The notes: generated by a model not told the origin, from the sequence alone. A DNA stretch of 50,881 bases from Planctomycetota bacterium (GCA_028291545.1 JAQGHR010000012.1:1-50881), one strand, 5' to 3'; positions 35,201 to 44,303 are shown, numbered from the stretch's first letter. Program-made: numbers and translations.

Positions 35201-38200
35201 GAACCCGACGTTGGCCCGGTTGGGATCATCCACCCGGAGCTGTCCAGCCTGGTCGCGTTCGCCCTGGATCGGGATGTAGCTGTAGGTTCCACCGGCGTTG
35301 GTCGAGGGCCCCGGGATGGCACCCGGGCTCCCGGTGAGCGCCGGGATCCACTGATCTTTGTAGTCCCGAAGGTTGAATCCGGGCAGCGAGATGATGTCGC
35401 TGGGGCTGATCCGCGTGCCCAGCCCGCCGAACGGATTGGTCCGGCCGGTGGCCCGGCGGGTTCCCGTGGAGGCGTTGAGGACCTGAGTCACGATCGGCTG
35501 GAGCGAGTTGCCGAGGAGCAGCGGCCCGATTTCCGACCGCGACGAGTCGATGGCGTCGGAGTTGGGCATCAGCGAGAAGTCGCCGGCTGCGGGGTTACGG
35601 AACTGCGGGTTGCCGAATACCGGCTGGTTGTTGGCGATCCCTCCCAGGACGTCGGCGGCATTGCTGCTGAAGAGGTTGTACTGCCCCTGGCTGCCGTAGA
35701 CCTGATTGACCCCGTTGATGGCGGCGATCGTGGAGTTGGCGAAGATGTTGTCCATCGCGATGAGGTGGACGTGGGCCAGCGGATTGATGCCGGTGGCCGC
35801 GGCCCCCTGGGCGCGGATCGCCTCGCCGTTGTTGTAGAAGGTGTTGTTCAGGAAGATGGCCTCGGCGGGGCTCTCCTGCGGCACTCCGTCGATGCCCACC
35901 TGATCGGAGTTGATGCGTACCGCGGTCGGCATATTGGCGAAGGTGTTGTTGACGAAGAATGTCAACGTCGGCTGACCATAGGTGACCGTGGCGCGGGCGA
36001 CGAGAGCCGGTCCCCCCGCGATCCCGCCTATGACGCTGAGCTGAGTGGTGTTCGACGGGTGTGCCAGGAAGCCGGTCTGGCTGAAGTTCGCGAGGTTCGA
36101 GTTCGAGACCGTCATCGCCTTCGCGGTGTTGTACTGGGTCGAAGGTGTGATGCCGATGCGGTCCTGATACGCCCCATCGGTTGAGACGTAGACCCAGCCG
36201 CCGCCTTGCTGCTCGATGCGGGTGATGTAGCGGATGTCGGCGTTGTCGATCAGGTTGCCGTCGCGGGGATCGAGCAGGTTGTAGTCGGAGAGGCCGAGCG
36301 CCCCGAATGCAAATACGCCGCCATCGCCGGGTGCCGGGGCCGTGGTGTTCCCCGAACTGGCCTGGAACATATCCACGCCGCGGACGGTCCGACCCGCCGT
36401 GTCGTCACGCAGCGAGGTGATAATGACCGGGACGCGCTGTTGACCGGTGGTCTGGTTACCCCCGATACCCAGGATGCGGAGCTGGCTGAGATAGCCGGCG
36501 TCCACGAGCGGGTCGCCCGGCGGGTCCACGCCGTCGTCGATCCCGGCAATGATGCCGGCACCGCCCTGGAAGTCGGAGCCGGTGTTGCCGATGGGGAAGC
36601 CGTTCGCCCCGTCACCGATGGGTGCGGTGGTGTTCAGGAGCTTGACCAGGGCGGATTCACCGGGACGGGCGATCCGCTGGCCGTTGGCGAGCAGCGAGTC
36701 GGGCAGGCTGCTCTGGATGGTCAGGGTCACCGACGGCTTCAGCTCGGGCAGGAACGGGCTGGAGGGGTCCGGTGCCGGCGGCAGCCCGGCGCCAAACACG
36801 CCGCCATTGCTGTTGACGAATTCCGCGCCGGCCAGGCGGAGCGTGTTGCGGAGGATATAGGTCAGGTCCGTGTCGTCCCAGACCGTGTCGGTGAAGACAT
36901 TCGCGGTGTAACCCGCGAAGTCGCCGGTCTCGGGGAGGATCTCCAGGCCGTTGAGCTGGTTCCGCAGCATGACGTTGCCGCGGAAGAACGGGTTGCCCGA
37001 TCGCAACGGACGGAGCGGGTCGGTGGCGAGGAGGCCGTTCGGGTCGTCCGAGATCGGCGCCTGGAGGTTATCGAAGAAGTTGCTGTTGGAGACGTAGGCC
37101 GTCGTGCCCAGGGGGTTCCTGCGTCGAGCCGTGGCCGCGGACCCCTGGAAGGCCAGCATGTCCCGCTGTCCGATCGTGCCGCCGGCGCTGTTGACGGAAC
37201 CGCCGCCGAACTGGAAGGTCGCTTCATCGATGACGGCGATGGCGCCCGAGGTCACCGAAATGCCGCCCCACCGGGCCAGCGGGGGCACGTTGCCGGCGAC
37301 CGGCAGGTTGACCGGGCCGCCGTTGTCCGAGTCGATCGCCGCGACGATCGGGGTGATCACCCCGGTGTTGGGATCGCGGAAGCCGGTGGTCGCCTTGTCG
37401 TCGAAGAACGAGGTGAAGAGGACCTGGGCGTCGCCGAAGTCGGGGGCTCGATAGCCCACATCGTTCGGGGAGAGGTTGTTGTTGGCGTCGAACTCCCGCA
37501 GATAGGTCCGGTCGCCGATGTTGAGGCTCGAGCCCACGGTGATCTGGTCGATCGCCGCACCTCGCTGGAACTTCACCACCGTGCCGGGCTGGAAGTAGAA
37601 ACGATTGGTCGTGGGACGCGTCAGGCCGTTCTGATCCTGGAGGAGTTCCTGACCGATGACCAGCCGCGAGACCAGCACGTAGGGCAGGGGGGCGAAGAAT
37701 GAATAGTTCTGGGTGCCTCCCTCGCTGGTGGGATTGTCGGGATGCACGACCGCGTCGGTCGGCTCGGCGACGCCGTTGAGCTCGGCCCGGACGTAGATGC
37801 CGTTGATGCTGTTGTTGAAGACGTTGTCGCGTCGGACGAGGATGCCGCGGGCGAGGTCATCCTGGCGGAACGAGTCCACGTCGCCCGAGATCGCGGCCTG
37901 CGCCGAGTTGCCGCCGCCGGTCTGCGAGATCGTGAGATTCGTCAGCGTGGCCCGGGTGTTGAAATTCGTGACGGCGTCGTAACGGAAGCCGATGGTCTGC
38001 GGCACCGCGCCGCCGGCATACCGGATGTTCGCGTGGTCGAGGTAGGAGAGCGCCTCGTCCGCGCCGGAGATCCCCAGCTTGGCGCGGAGCGGATCTTGCG
38101 GCCCGGGCGCCACGGGGACCGGCCGGCCACCGTTGGAGGTGTCGTCGAAGTTCCGCAGGACGATGCCGCCCCAGTCGCCGCCGAGGGGCCCGCTGCTGGG

Positions 38201-41200
38201 GCCGTCGTTGTTGGTGTCGCCTCCGATGGCGTCATCCGAATACGAGGTGAAATAGACCTGATCCGACGGGTTGGCGCCGCCCTTGACCTGGATGCTCGAG
38301 CCCTGGTTCTGCACGAACAGCGAGGCATTGCGGAGCTTCAGCACCGAGCCGGCATCGAACACCAGCGTCGTGTCGAACGGCACCGTGGCACTGCCGTCGT
38401 TGAGGACCGGGTCCGTACCGGACGGGGCCTGCAGGACGAACGTCTTGCTCTTGTCTGTCGCGGCGGGCTCGGCCACGATGACGACCGGGCCCCTGGCCGA
38501 GAGCGCCGCCGCGGCGACGAACGCCGAGCGGTCGAAGTGGCCGTTGCCGTTGCGGTCGTAGTTGGGGTCGAATCCCGTCCGAAAATTCGCGCCGCTGTTC
38601 AGGTCGCCGCCGTTGAGCGTATTGGGCGTGGCCTCCGGGGCGAGGGCCACGTACGGGTGGGCGAGGCTGCCGTCGGGATCGTCCGGGGCCAGTGACGGAT
38701 CGTCCACGTAGTCGGGCTGGACGAAGATCACGTTGCCGTTGGGGACGACCGTGTAGCCGGTCTCGAACGCGCCGCCCGGGACGCCGTCGCCGGTCATGTC
38801 GTTGGGGCGGATCTGGCCGGTGGACAACAAGTTCTCGAACTTGCCGTCGCCGTTCGGCGTCGGGTTGCCGAGGAATTCGCCGTCGAGCTGATTCCCGAAC
38901 TGGTCGAGGATGCGCTCGTCCTTGCCGGCCGGTGTGATCTGATTCGGGACGTAGAGCCGGTAATGGTCGGCCGGCAGTGTGGTGCCGGGCGCGAGCGAGA
39001 CCACCAGCCGATTCTTGTAGCCGGGCTGCCCGAAGGTGGCGCCCAGGATCGAGTTCACGAGCGTCACGGTCGTGTTGGGGACGATCGTGTAGCCAATCCC
39101 GCTCTGGAACGTGGGATCGGTGCCGAAGTCGCCGTCCGGTTGCGCGAGCACTCCATTGGCGGAACGGATGAGCTGAACGAGGCCGTTGTAATCCCGGCTC
39201 GTGTTGAGCGGATTCGAGAAGTCGATCCAGAAGGTGGTGGGGGCGTCGAGGGCGCGTGGGGTGGTCCCGGGGACGGCCAGCTCGAAGAACGACCGCGGCG
39301 CGCTCGTGTCGTACCGGATCGACTGGTTCGCGGGGTCACGCACGGCCCCGAGTGGGTTGGGCGTGAGCGCCTGCACGGACGTGATGTAGGCGGGGGTCGG
39401 CTGGAGGTCGAACGCCAGGACGAAGTCTACCGGCGCCACCATCGTCGGCAGCGCGGAGTAGATCGCATTGCCGGCCGCGTCGGTGATCCCCTGGAAGCCC
39501 GGGCCCGGACGATGGGCGATCAGGTTGTACTTGCCCGCCGGCAGACCGGGCGAGAAGGTGAGCGTGATGGTCCCGAGGAATGGGTCGGTCGTCTGGACCC
39601 GCTGGCCCGTGGCGGCGAACGTGGCGGATGTGATGTAGCTGGAGTAGTCGGTGTCTGCCGCCGTTCCCGTGCCGCCCAGCGCGTTGTCCGAGCCGAGATT
39701 GAGGAGCGAGTAGTTGCTGATATTGTTGGCTGTCGCGGGGTTCAGGGCCGGCACCGAGAACTGGGTCGGGATGGAGAGGGGGTTGCCCAGATTGGTCGGC
39801 ATGACCGGGTCCACGGCGTCGATGACGACCGAGGTCAGGCCGGAGATCCGAGAATTCTGCTGGATCGAGTTCGGGTCGGCGATCAGGATCGGGCTGTTGA
39901 TATCGACGCGGAAGGTGCTGTCGAGCTGGGTCGAGAGCCCCGGCAGCGGCGCCTGCTCGGAGGCACCGACGACGATCACGCGAACCGTCTGGAACCCGCT
40001 CGGCAGGGTGAACGGGGCCTTGAAGGTGAACCGTCCGGTCGCGTCGGTCGTGGTGGAGACGTCCACGGTGCCGCTGAACCCGCGACCCGAGAGGCCCTGC
40101 GTGAGGTCGAACGTCCCGCCCCGGACGCCGTTGAACTGCGCCACCACGGTCAGGCCGGCCGAGCTTCCGGGGAACTTGGCCTGGACCTGCCCGACGAACG
40201 TCGGAGCGGAGTCCATCGTGTTCTGGTCGCCCGCGATCCCGGTATCGGACGCGGGGGCCAGGGACAGGCTCAGGATCTGGGGCGCGCCCAGAATCCGCAC
40301 GCCGAGGTCCTGCGTGAAGTTGCCCCCCTCGTTACCGTCGCCGGAGGGGAAGATGCCCGAGTACTCGCCGTCGAGCTTGTTGCCGACGATATCGGTGGCC
40401 GAGTCGAGCAAGACCAGGCCGTAATGGTCCGTTGGCAGGAGGGCCTGGTCGACGTTGGTGAAGTCGAGGATCGCCGAGTTCGTGGCGACATCGTATTTGA
40501 TCGTGATCCGGGGATCCTGATTGACGACCACGTTGGTCGGGCTGCCGAAGACGCCCGAGGCCCCGGTGCGGATCAGGTAGAAGTTGTTCCTCGTGATCGA
40601 AGCCGGGTTCATCGGTTCGCTGAAGGTCGCCGTGATAACGCGGCCGGAGATGACCGTGTTGATCACCCGGGGCGCGATCGCGTCGAACACGCCGAACGAG
40701 CCATCGAAGCCGACCAGCGGCTTGCCGTCGGTCGCGGTGATCGAGCCGGCCTTGAGCGTGTAGGCATACGCCCCGAACGCCTTGGCTCCGGGCGCGAGGT
40801 TGAAGCTGATCGGGAAGAAGACCTGCGTCAGGTTGTTCAGGTCCATCAGCGGCTGCCCGACCGAGATGTTCAGTCCGGCCACCGAGTAGGCGGTGAAGAC
40901 CAGGTCGGAGGCGTTGATCGTGCGGTAGTCGACGTCGCGGGAGAAATTGAACACCAGGTACTGCGGCGCGGTCGTGACGCCTGCCTTGTCGGCGGGGCTC
41001 GCCGAGACCACGCGGAGGTTGTCGACCGCGGCCAGCGCGGTCGGGGCCTGCACCAGCCCGAAGCCGCCCCGGACGTCCCACGTCCCCTTGGGCGTCCCGT
41101 TGAGCGGGATCGTCGAATTGATCAACGCCGTGCGGATGGCGCTGGGAGACGAGTTGGGCGAGAGCTGCTTCATCAGGGCCGCGACGGCCCCGACGTCGGG

Positions 41201-42970
41201 CGCGGCGTCGGACGTCCCGAAGAAGTTGTACTGGGTGTAGTTGTTGGCGGGGATGCCGGGCGCTACCCCGGTACCGGGCGGATTGCCGAAGGTGAAGGAG
41301 ACGTTGCCGCCATCCGCACCGGAGAGCACGGGGGTCTGCTGGAACTCGACGGCCGGCTTGAGCGAGCCGTCCGCGTTGTAGACCTTGACCGAGGGCCCGT
41401 AGGAGGTGAAGCTTTCGCTGGGGGTCGGGGACACCTGGGAGTTCGGGAAGGCCGGGGTGGAGAACCAGGGGACCGCACCCACGCCGATGGCCGCGTCGGC
41501 CGTGGGATGGCCGAAGGTCGTCGGGTAGTTGATGCCGCCCGCGTTACCGAACTTGTGCGAGAAGTCCACATCGGAGAAGAACGAGTAGACGGCCACGCGA
41601 CCGGGGTCCGGGCTACCCGCCTTGACCACGATCGCCATGCTGAAATTCCCCGCGTTGGGGATATTCAGGCTCTCGTAGGGCTGATTGGTGGCGATGTTGT
41701 TCGAGACGCCCGAGGCAACGACCGTCCCGTTGGCGTCCAGGATGTAGATGTCCACATCGGAGGTCACGCCGTTGGGGACGCCGAACGGCTGGTCGAATTG
41801 CATGACCGTCAGGCCGGGCGTGTTCACCACGATCGGGAGCAGGAGCGTCTGCCCGCCCGACGGGTCGAAATTCATGAACCGGCCGGCGCCAATGCCGGTG
41901 ACGGTGCTCGTGACGCCTCGGAACGGCGATTCGTAGCCCTTGTCCGCGGAGTTACCGGCGGAGCTGAAGTAGGAGACGCCGTTGTTCTGGGTCACGTCGG
42001 TGATCGCGACGGCGGCGGGCCCGTCTTGATAGAATCCCTCGAAGGCGAACCTGACGTCGTCGATGATGACCTTGGCGCCGGCCTGGGTCGCCAGGTTGCG
42101 GATGCCGGCCGCCATGACCGTCTCGCCGCCGGTGCTGCTGAACGCGTTGTAATAGGCCAGGCCCGCGCCGGGGGCGATGTCGTAGACGTGCTCGAGCATC
42201 GCGCGGCCTTCGTCATCGTTCGTCGGCGCGCCGTTGGGCAGGTCGCTGTCGAAGAGGACGTTGACATTGGCCGTGCCGTCGGCCTTCTTCGGGATGTCGC
42301 CGGTCCTTACCGAGTCCGCCAGGCCGTTCTGGAACCTGTTGACGCTGGCCGACAGGACGCCGACGGTCACGCCCGAGCCATCGACATTGAACTGGGTCGC
42401 CCCGATGTCGGCCAGTTGTGCCTGTTGGGACTGGTTGTTGGCGCTACCCTGGCTGTACGTGATCGCGGGGGCCTGGGCCCGCACGCCATCGGTCTGAGCC
42501 AGGCCGGCGAGCGTCGGCAGCTTGGAGATCGGCAGGAGCCCTTCCACCAGACGGCTCGTGACGTCGTAACCGCCGACGACCATCCCGATGTCCTGGACCT
42601 GCTTGACGTACGCGTTGAGATCCCCGGCGGCGTAGGTCGAGATGGCCACGTAGTCGCCCAGGAACTTGATGGACTTCGCCATCGAGTTCATCGAGCTGCT
42701 GGCGAACGCCCCCGCACCACCCGCCTGGGTGTACTGCTGATAGTCTTGATAGACCTTGATCAAGTCCGCGCCGGTGTTGGCCAGCGGGCCGTTCTTGACG
42801 TCGGCGATGTCCAGGCTCGTGGGTTTCCACGAGGGAAGCGTGCTCGAACCCGTCAACAAGCGACGATTCTCGAGCGATTCCAGGTTCGGTCGAGCCTGCC
42901 GCCGGCGATCGTTGGAGCCGCGACGCCGACCCGGGCCGCGATCTCGTCCGTTGTCATTGAAGCTGCCCAT
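32267..42970 (-). CDS. Giant (3567-residue) surface protein: subtilisin-like, Ig-like and beta-helix modules
   Basis: ATG 42970 has GGGGGAG 7-8 bases upstream. No classical signal peptide; an Arg-rich N-terminus is followed by NLESLENRRLLTG at about residues 29-41. Residues about 185-645 form a subtilisin-like domain: VTVGVLSAS near 202, DEGRAMLEHVYDIAPGAGL near 251, YFSSAGNS near 335, and FFGTSDAAPDVGAVAALMKQ near 583. The nucleophile Ser is kept, but usual Asp and His positions are changed. Ig-like domains follow (VVSASPADKAGV near 655). Four LDGE modules, three with a following GDGxxGGNF, are near 867, 1364, 2745 and 3040. An EF-hand-like DRNGNGHFDRSAF is near 1480. Beta-helix regions (ADWGGIVL-type repeats) span about 1500-2650 and 3070-3430. 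The tail is rich in Ala and Lys. Probably a cell-surface or secreted adhesin/enzyme carrier. Confidence 0.9.
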   Translation of the reverse strand: MGSFNDNGRDRGPGRRRGSNDRRRQARPNLESLENRRLLTGSSTLPSWKPTSLDIADVKNGPLANTGADLIKVYQDYQQYTQAGGAGAFASSSMNSMAKSIKFLGDYVAISTYAAGDLNAYVKQVQDIGMVVGGYDVTSRLVEGLLPISKLPTLAGLAQTDGVRAQAPAITYSQGSANNQSQQAQLADIGATQFNVDGSGVTVGVLSASVNRFQNGLADSVRTGDIPKKADGTANVNVLFDSDLPNGAPTNDDEGRAMLEHVYDIAPGAGLAYYNAFSSTGGETVMAAGIRNLATQAGAKVIIDDVRFAFEGFYQDGPAAVAITDVTQNNGVSYFSSAGNSADKGYESPFRGVTSTVTGIGAGRFMNFDPSGGQTLLLPIVVNTPGLTVMQFDQPFGVPNGVTSDVDIYILDANGTVVASGVSNNIATNQPYESLNIPNAGNFSMAIVVKAGSPDPGRVAVYSFFSDVDFSHKFGNAGGINYPTTFGHPTADAAIGVGAVPWFSTPAFPNSQVSPTPSESFTSYGPSVKVYNADGSLKPAVEFQQTPVLSGADGGNVSFTFGNPPGTGVAPGIPANNYTQYNFFGTSDAAPDVGAVAALMKQLSPNSSPSAIRTALINSTIPLNGTPKGTWDVRGGFGLVQAPTALAAVDNLRVVSASPADKAGVTTAPQYLVFNFSRDVDYRTINASDLVFTAYSVAGLNISVGQPLMDLNNLTQVFFPISFNLAPGAKAFGAYAYTLKAGSITATDGKPLVGFDGSFGVFDAIAPRVINTVISGRVITATFSEPMNPASITRNNFYLIRTGASGVFGSPTNVVVNQDPRITIKYDVATNSAILDFTNVDQALLPTDHYGLVLLDSATDIVGNKLDGEYSGIFPSGDGNEGGNFTQDLGVRILGAPQILSLSLAPASDTGIAGDQNTMDSAPTFVGQVQAKFPGSSAGLTVVAQFNGVRGGTFDLTQGLSGRGFSGTVDVSTTTDATGRFTFKAPFTLPSGFQTVRVIVVGASEQAPLPGLSTQLDSTFRVDINSPILIADPNSIQQNSRISGLTSVVIDAVDPVMPTNLGNPLSIPTQFSVPALNPATANNISNYSLLNLGSDNALGGTGTAADTDYSSYITSATFAATGQRVQTTDPFLGTITLTFSPGLPAGKYNLIAHRPGPGFQGITDAAGNAIYSALPTMVAPVDFVLAFDLQPTPAYITSVQALTPNPLGAVRDPANQSIRYDTSAPRSFFELAVPGTTPRALDAPTTFWIDFSNPLNTSRDYNGLVQLIRSANGVLAQPDGDFGTDPTFQSGIGYTIVPNTTVTLVNSILGATFGQPGYKNRLVVSLAPGTTLPADHYRLYVPNQITPAGKDERILDQFGNQLDGEFLGNPTPNGDGKFENLLSTGQIRPNDMTGDGVPGGAFETGYTVVPNGNVIFVQPDYVDDPSLAPDDPDGSLAHPYVALAPEATPNTLNGGDLNSGANFRTGFDPNYDRNGNGHFDRSAFVAAAALSARGPVVIVAEPAATDKSKTFVLQAPSGTDPVLNDGSATVPFDTTLVFDAGSVLKLRNASLFVQNQGSSIQVKGGANPSDQVYFTSYSDDAIGGDTNNDGPSSGPLGGDWGGIVLRNFDDTSNGGRPVPVAPGPQDPLRAKLGISGADEALSYLDHANIRYAGGAVPQTIGFRYDAVTNFNTRATLTNLTISQTGGGNSAQAAISGDVDSFRQDDLARGILVRRDNVFNNSINGIYVRAELNGVAEPTDAVVHPDNPTSEGGTQNYSFFAPLPYVLVSRLVIGQELLQDQNGLTRPTTNRFYFQPGTVVKFQRGAAIDQITVGSSLNIGDRTYLREFDANNNLSPNDVGYRAPDFGDAQVLFTSFFDDKATTGFRDPNTGVITPIVAAIDSDNGGPVNLPVAGNVPPLARWGGISVTSGAIAVIDEATFQFGGGSVNSAGGTIGQRDMLAFQGSAATARRRNPLGTTAYVSNSNFFDNLQAPISDDPNGLLATDPLRPLRSGNPFFRGNVMLRNQLNGLEILPETGDFAGYTANVFTDTVWDDTDLTYILRNTLRLAGAEFVNSNGGVFGAGLPPAPDPSSPFLPELKPSVTLTIQSSLPDSLLANGQRIARPGESALVKLLNTTAPIGDGANGFPIGNTGSDFQGGAGIIAGIDDGVDPPGDPLVDAGYLSQLRILGIGGNQTTGQQRVPVIITSLRDDTAGRTVRGVDMFQASSGNTTAPAPGDGGVFAFGALGLSDYNLLDPRDGNLIDNADIRYITRIEQQGGGWVYVSTDGAYQDRIGITPSTQYNTAKAMTVSNSNLANFSQTGFLAHPSNTTQLSVIGGIAGGPALVARATVTYGQPTLTFFVNNTFANMPTAVRINSDQVGIDGVPQESPAEAIFLNNTFYNNGEAIRAQGAAATGINPLAHVHLIAMDNIFANSTIAAINGVNQVYGSQGQYNLFSSNAADVLGGIANNQPVFGNPQFRNPAAGDFSLMPNSDAIDSSRSEIGPLLLGNSLQPIVTQVLNASTGTRRATGRTNPFGGLGTRISPSDIISLPGFNLRDYKDQWIPALTGSPGAIPGPSTNAGGTYSYIPIQGERDQAGQLRVDDPNRANVGFGNRPFFDIGASEYLLLNPPHITLVTAIINNPFVTPTNPASPTNPATAQVLFYQAGGIVGANQTPHKILLQLDQRLDPTTINNKTIILQVANGDGIFDNGNDKFLDLSGKLVYDAAGQFIAINLADSGLSLANDVYRLEVFGSGGSVLRNPQGLALDGENTVGDQPNAPTLPLPSGDGFPGGNFFLTFTIDTHAPAIVATSLALAPQSDSGARDNITSVSTPSFIGTVTDTAPPANPVLGQTVFIDVSTKGDGNFDRIGVATGVTDRNGNFTAVFDTKQKPLPETSYSVGPDGILGTADDSGYSVARVRIVDQAGNVSNLNDPNAFVPFVVDTQGPRVLSSSPLPGAQAASSVGVVPVAIVFNENIAPNTLTVNSVKVVRAGGDGVLGNANDVPVAIDPASLVIQNLGSTSGSEIVRFNIIGATANDIYRVTLIGTGATAVTDVAGNALDGEGNTFPTGDGTPGGNFNLDFIVFNPAAAKIRFVGKTVTSPTATLGSRAKPYATITLAMADAQPGDTVAVLPGVYTETVTLRSLVHLVSADNTSTDASLVHGNALQTIIRAPAPANGTAATTTIQGDNLTSISAFTTEVSGFTIASPLVGDSARGPINTGSFAVLLNSSDVLFDKNYIIDSGVGIGVNYAGKAAAVPRFESNVFAGNVYGLLSNDVGTVNFKDGRNIQVINNDFAFNTIGYYQQSNTTAGITLSTVSNNIFWENADHSTARNGIAIFATQSNRTALQYNLFSGNGPSDTNPADDTLNIGGGFNPATLSANPDVGGNIAGSPVFVSPIDPRPDGSGPGNFFLGANFDLQTSSAAIDLALNSLAPTVDFLFRNRVDIAGKGRPGAGPADIGAFEYRGTLSPGTGGTIRTSAADAPTDGGAAALAAATPPAAVVPQASTPSSGGSSVTTRSITTGTTSSSPTTGTTTPVAVLTKGQKAAAHKAAVKQAAAEKAAAHKAATRAASKPSGSLSLVNRFFKKGH

Positions 42971-43771
42971 CGACAGGCTCCCCCGTTAAGCCTCGCCGCC
43001 CTCGGTCCTGCCAGCCCGGGGAGATCCCCCAGTCTGGCCCGTCCCACGGCGAGGACCCCTCGTGTCTCTCGTGTCTCGATTCGATGCGATTCGACTTCCC
43101 GTCCCCTGCACCCCCACGCGAATCCACCCGGTTCCCGGGCTGTTTCGCTCTCGGGGGCCGATCGACTTATCCGGCGATGAAGGTCACGCCTTCATCGCCC
43201 GACACGCCGATCCACTCCGTGCTTAGAACCTGGCTCGCGTTCCACCGTCAACTCGCGCCTCTCCCTCGTGGCAAGCCACCGATCTTCGGTGGCCCAAACA
43301 TCCGTGTCGATCAAGTCGATAATTGAATGGTGTCATGCATGCATTCAATCATTGCGGGCGGCATGGGCGTTGTCAAGTCCATCTGGGCCGAATTCGGGAA
43401 AGATGAGGGGCAGGAGGGGGAGAGCATCGAATTCCATTTCCGAAGGGGGGCGCGATCCGTGCGTCAACACGAGTGTTCCCGCCGGGGGCGAGAAGTCAAA
43501 TCCGTCGGAGGATGTTCTTCGGAGCGCCGCGAGGACGCACCGAGTCGATTCTCCCACGATTCAACGGGCATCATCGGTAGGGCTCGATCTCGACCTTGAT
43601 CGATCCCCGCCCTCTGACGAGCGGCCCGTCCTTGCAATCGATATCTTTGGCACGAGGAATGCAAACCTATCCAAACCAAGTATGAAACGTTAACCACCGT
43701 TGTCGTATGTCAACGCGGCGGACGCGGCCCCCGAGTGCCGGGGGCCGACCTTCCTACTGGAGCTCGAACCC
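42971..43771. other. Intergenic region between giant gene and repeat-protein gene
   Basis: About 800 bases without a supportable gene, between two divergent genes whose products share the same N-terminal motif. The part near 43320-43350 holds a dyad (listed separately). The last 100 bases are more AT-rich (near 43655-43700) and may hold the promoter for the plus-strand gene. Confidence 0.5.
43322..43349. promoter_or_regulatory. Operator-like dyad
   Basis: ATTGAATG at 43322-43329 and CATTCAAT at 43342-43349 are perfect 8-base inverted arms around 12 bases. The spacer itself ends in the palindrome CATGCATG (43334-43341). It sits in the divergent region between two surface-protein genes, so a regulator site is possible. 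No regulator gene is nearby. Confidence 0.4.
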
Positions 43772-44281
43772 ATGTACCGCACCAATCGCCCGCGACGTCC
43801 CCTAGCACTGGGCCTGGAATCGCTGGATGACCGGGTTCTTCCGTCTTCCTTCGTCCACAGTGTACGGCACCATGTGGTTCGTCACAGGGCGGCGATGCAC
43901 GCGACCATCTCGCAGAATTTCGCCCCCCGCGCTACGGCTTTGATGCGTGGCGCGGGCGCAAACGTCGCGAGTTCGCGGGGACTTCCGGTGGCGGGTCCCG
44001 GGATCAATAGCAGCCCGGGCGGCAGCTTCAATTACGGCACCATCACGGTCGGCGACGGAACCCCGGTCCTCGTCCTAGGTGGTTCGAGCCCTGGCACCGT
44101 CAGCCCGACGACCGGTTCCGGTTCGACGCCCTCCAACTCCGCGGCGGACAGCGGCGCCCCGGTCACGGTCCAGAGTACGCCTGTCGTTGTGAGTGGTCCC
44201 GGGATCAATAGCAGTCCGGGCGGCAGCTTCAATTACGGCACCTTTATCGCCGCAGACGGCACGCCCATCCTGGTGCTTTGA
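43772..44281 (+). CDS. Small exported protein with duplicated Gly/Ser repeat and LEPR-like motif
   Basis: The product is 169 residues from ATG 43772, with GGAG 9 bases upstream; the frame is open from 43700. The N-terminus LGLESLDDRVLPSSF (about residues 13-27) is the same type of motif as in the CAP protein and the giant protein. The rest is low-complexity and ends with a repeat unit: GPGINSSPGGSFNYGT near 75 and again near 142, each followed by a DGTPxLVL ending. The second unit ends the protein. I recognise no enzyme domain. A small surface or matrix protein is the simplest guess. A perfect terminator follows the stop. Confidence 0.72.
   Translation: MYRTNRPRRPLALGLESLDDRVLPSSFVHSVRHHVVRHRAAMHATISQNFAPRATALMRGAGANVASSRGLPVAGPGINSSPGGSFNYGTITVGDGTPVLVLGGSSPGTVSPTTGSGSTPSNSAADSGAPVTVQSTPVVVSGPGINSSPGGSFNYGTFIAADGTPILVL
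43994..44242 (+). repeat. Internal 48-base direct repeat
   Basis: Bases 43994-44041 and 44195-44242 differ at one position in 48 (C versus T). They encode the two identical GPGINSSPGGSFNYGT units. Such identity at third codon positions points to recent duplication or gene conversion. Confidence 0.9.
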
Positions 44282-44303
44282 GTAAACCCCACATCCAGGC
44301 AAG

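Noticed and set aside
33053..43180. Very long plus-strand open frames (33053-36184 and 38963-43180) opposite the giant gene
   Set aside because: Their sequences are rich in Arg, Gly, Asp and Val without domains or membrane logic, as expected for antisense frames of a GC-rich gene. The minus-strand frame has a ribosome site and clear domains.
43268..43693. 141-codon plus-strand frame before the repeat-protein gene
   Set aside because: No ribosome site, no domain, and composition unlike the neighbouring genes.
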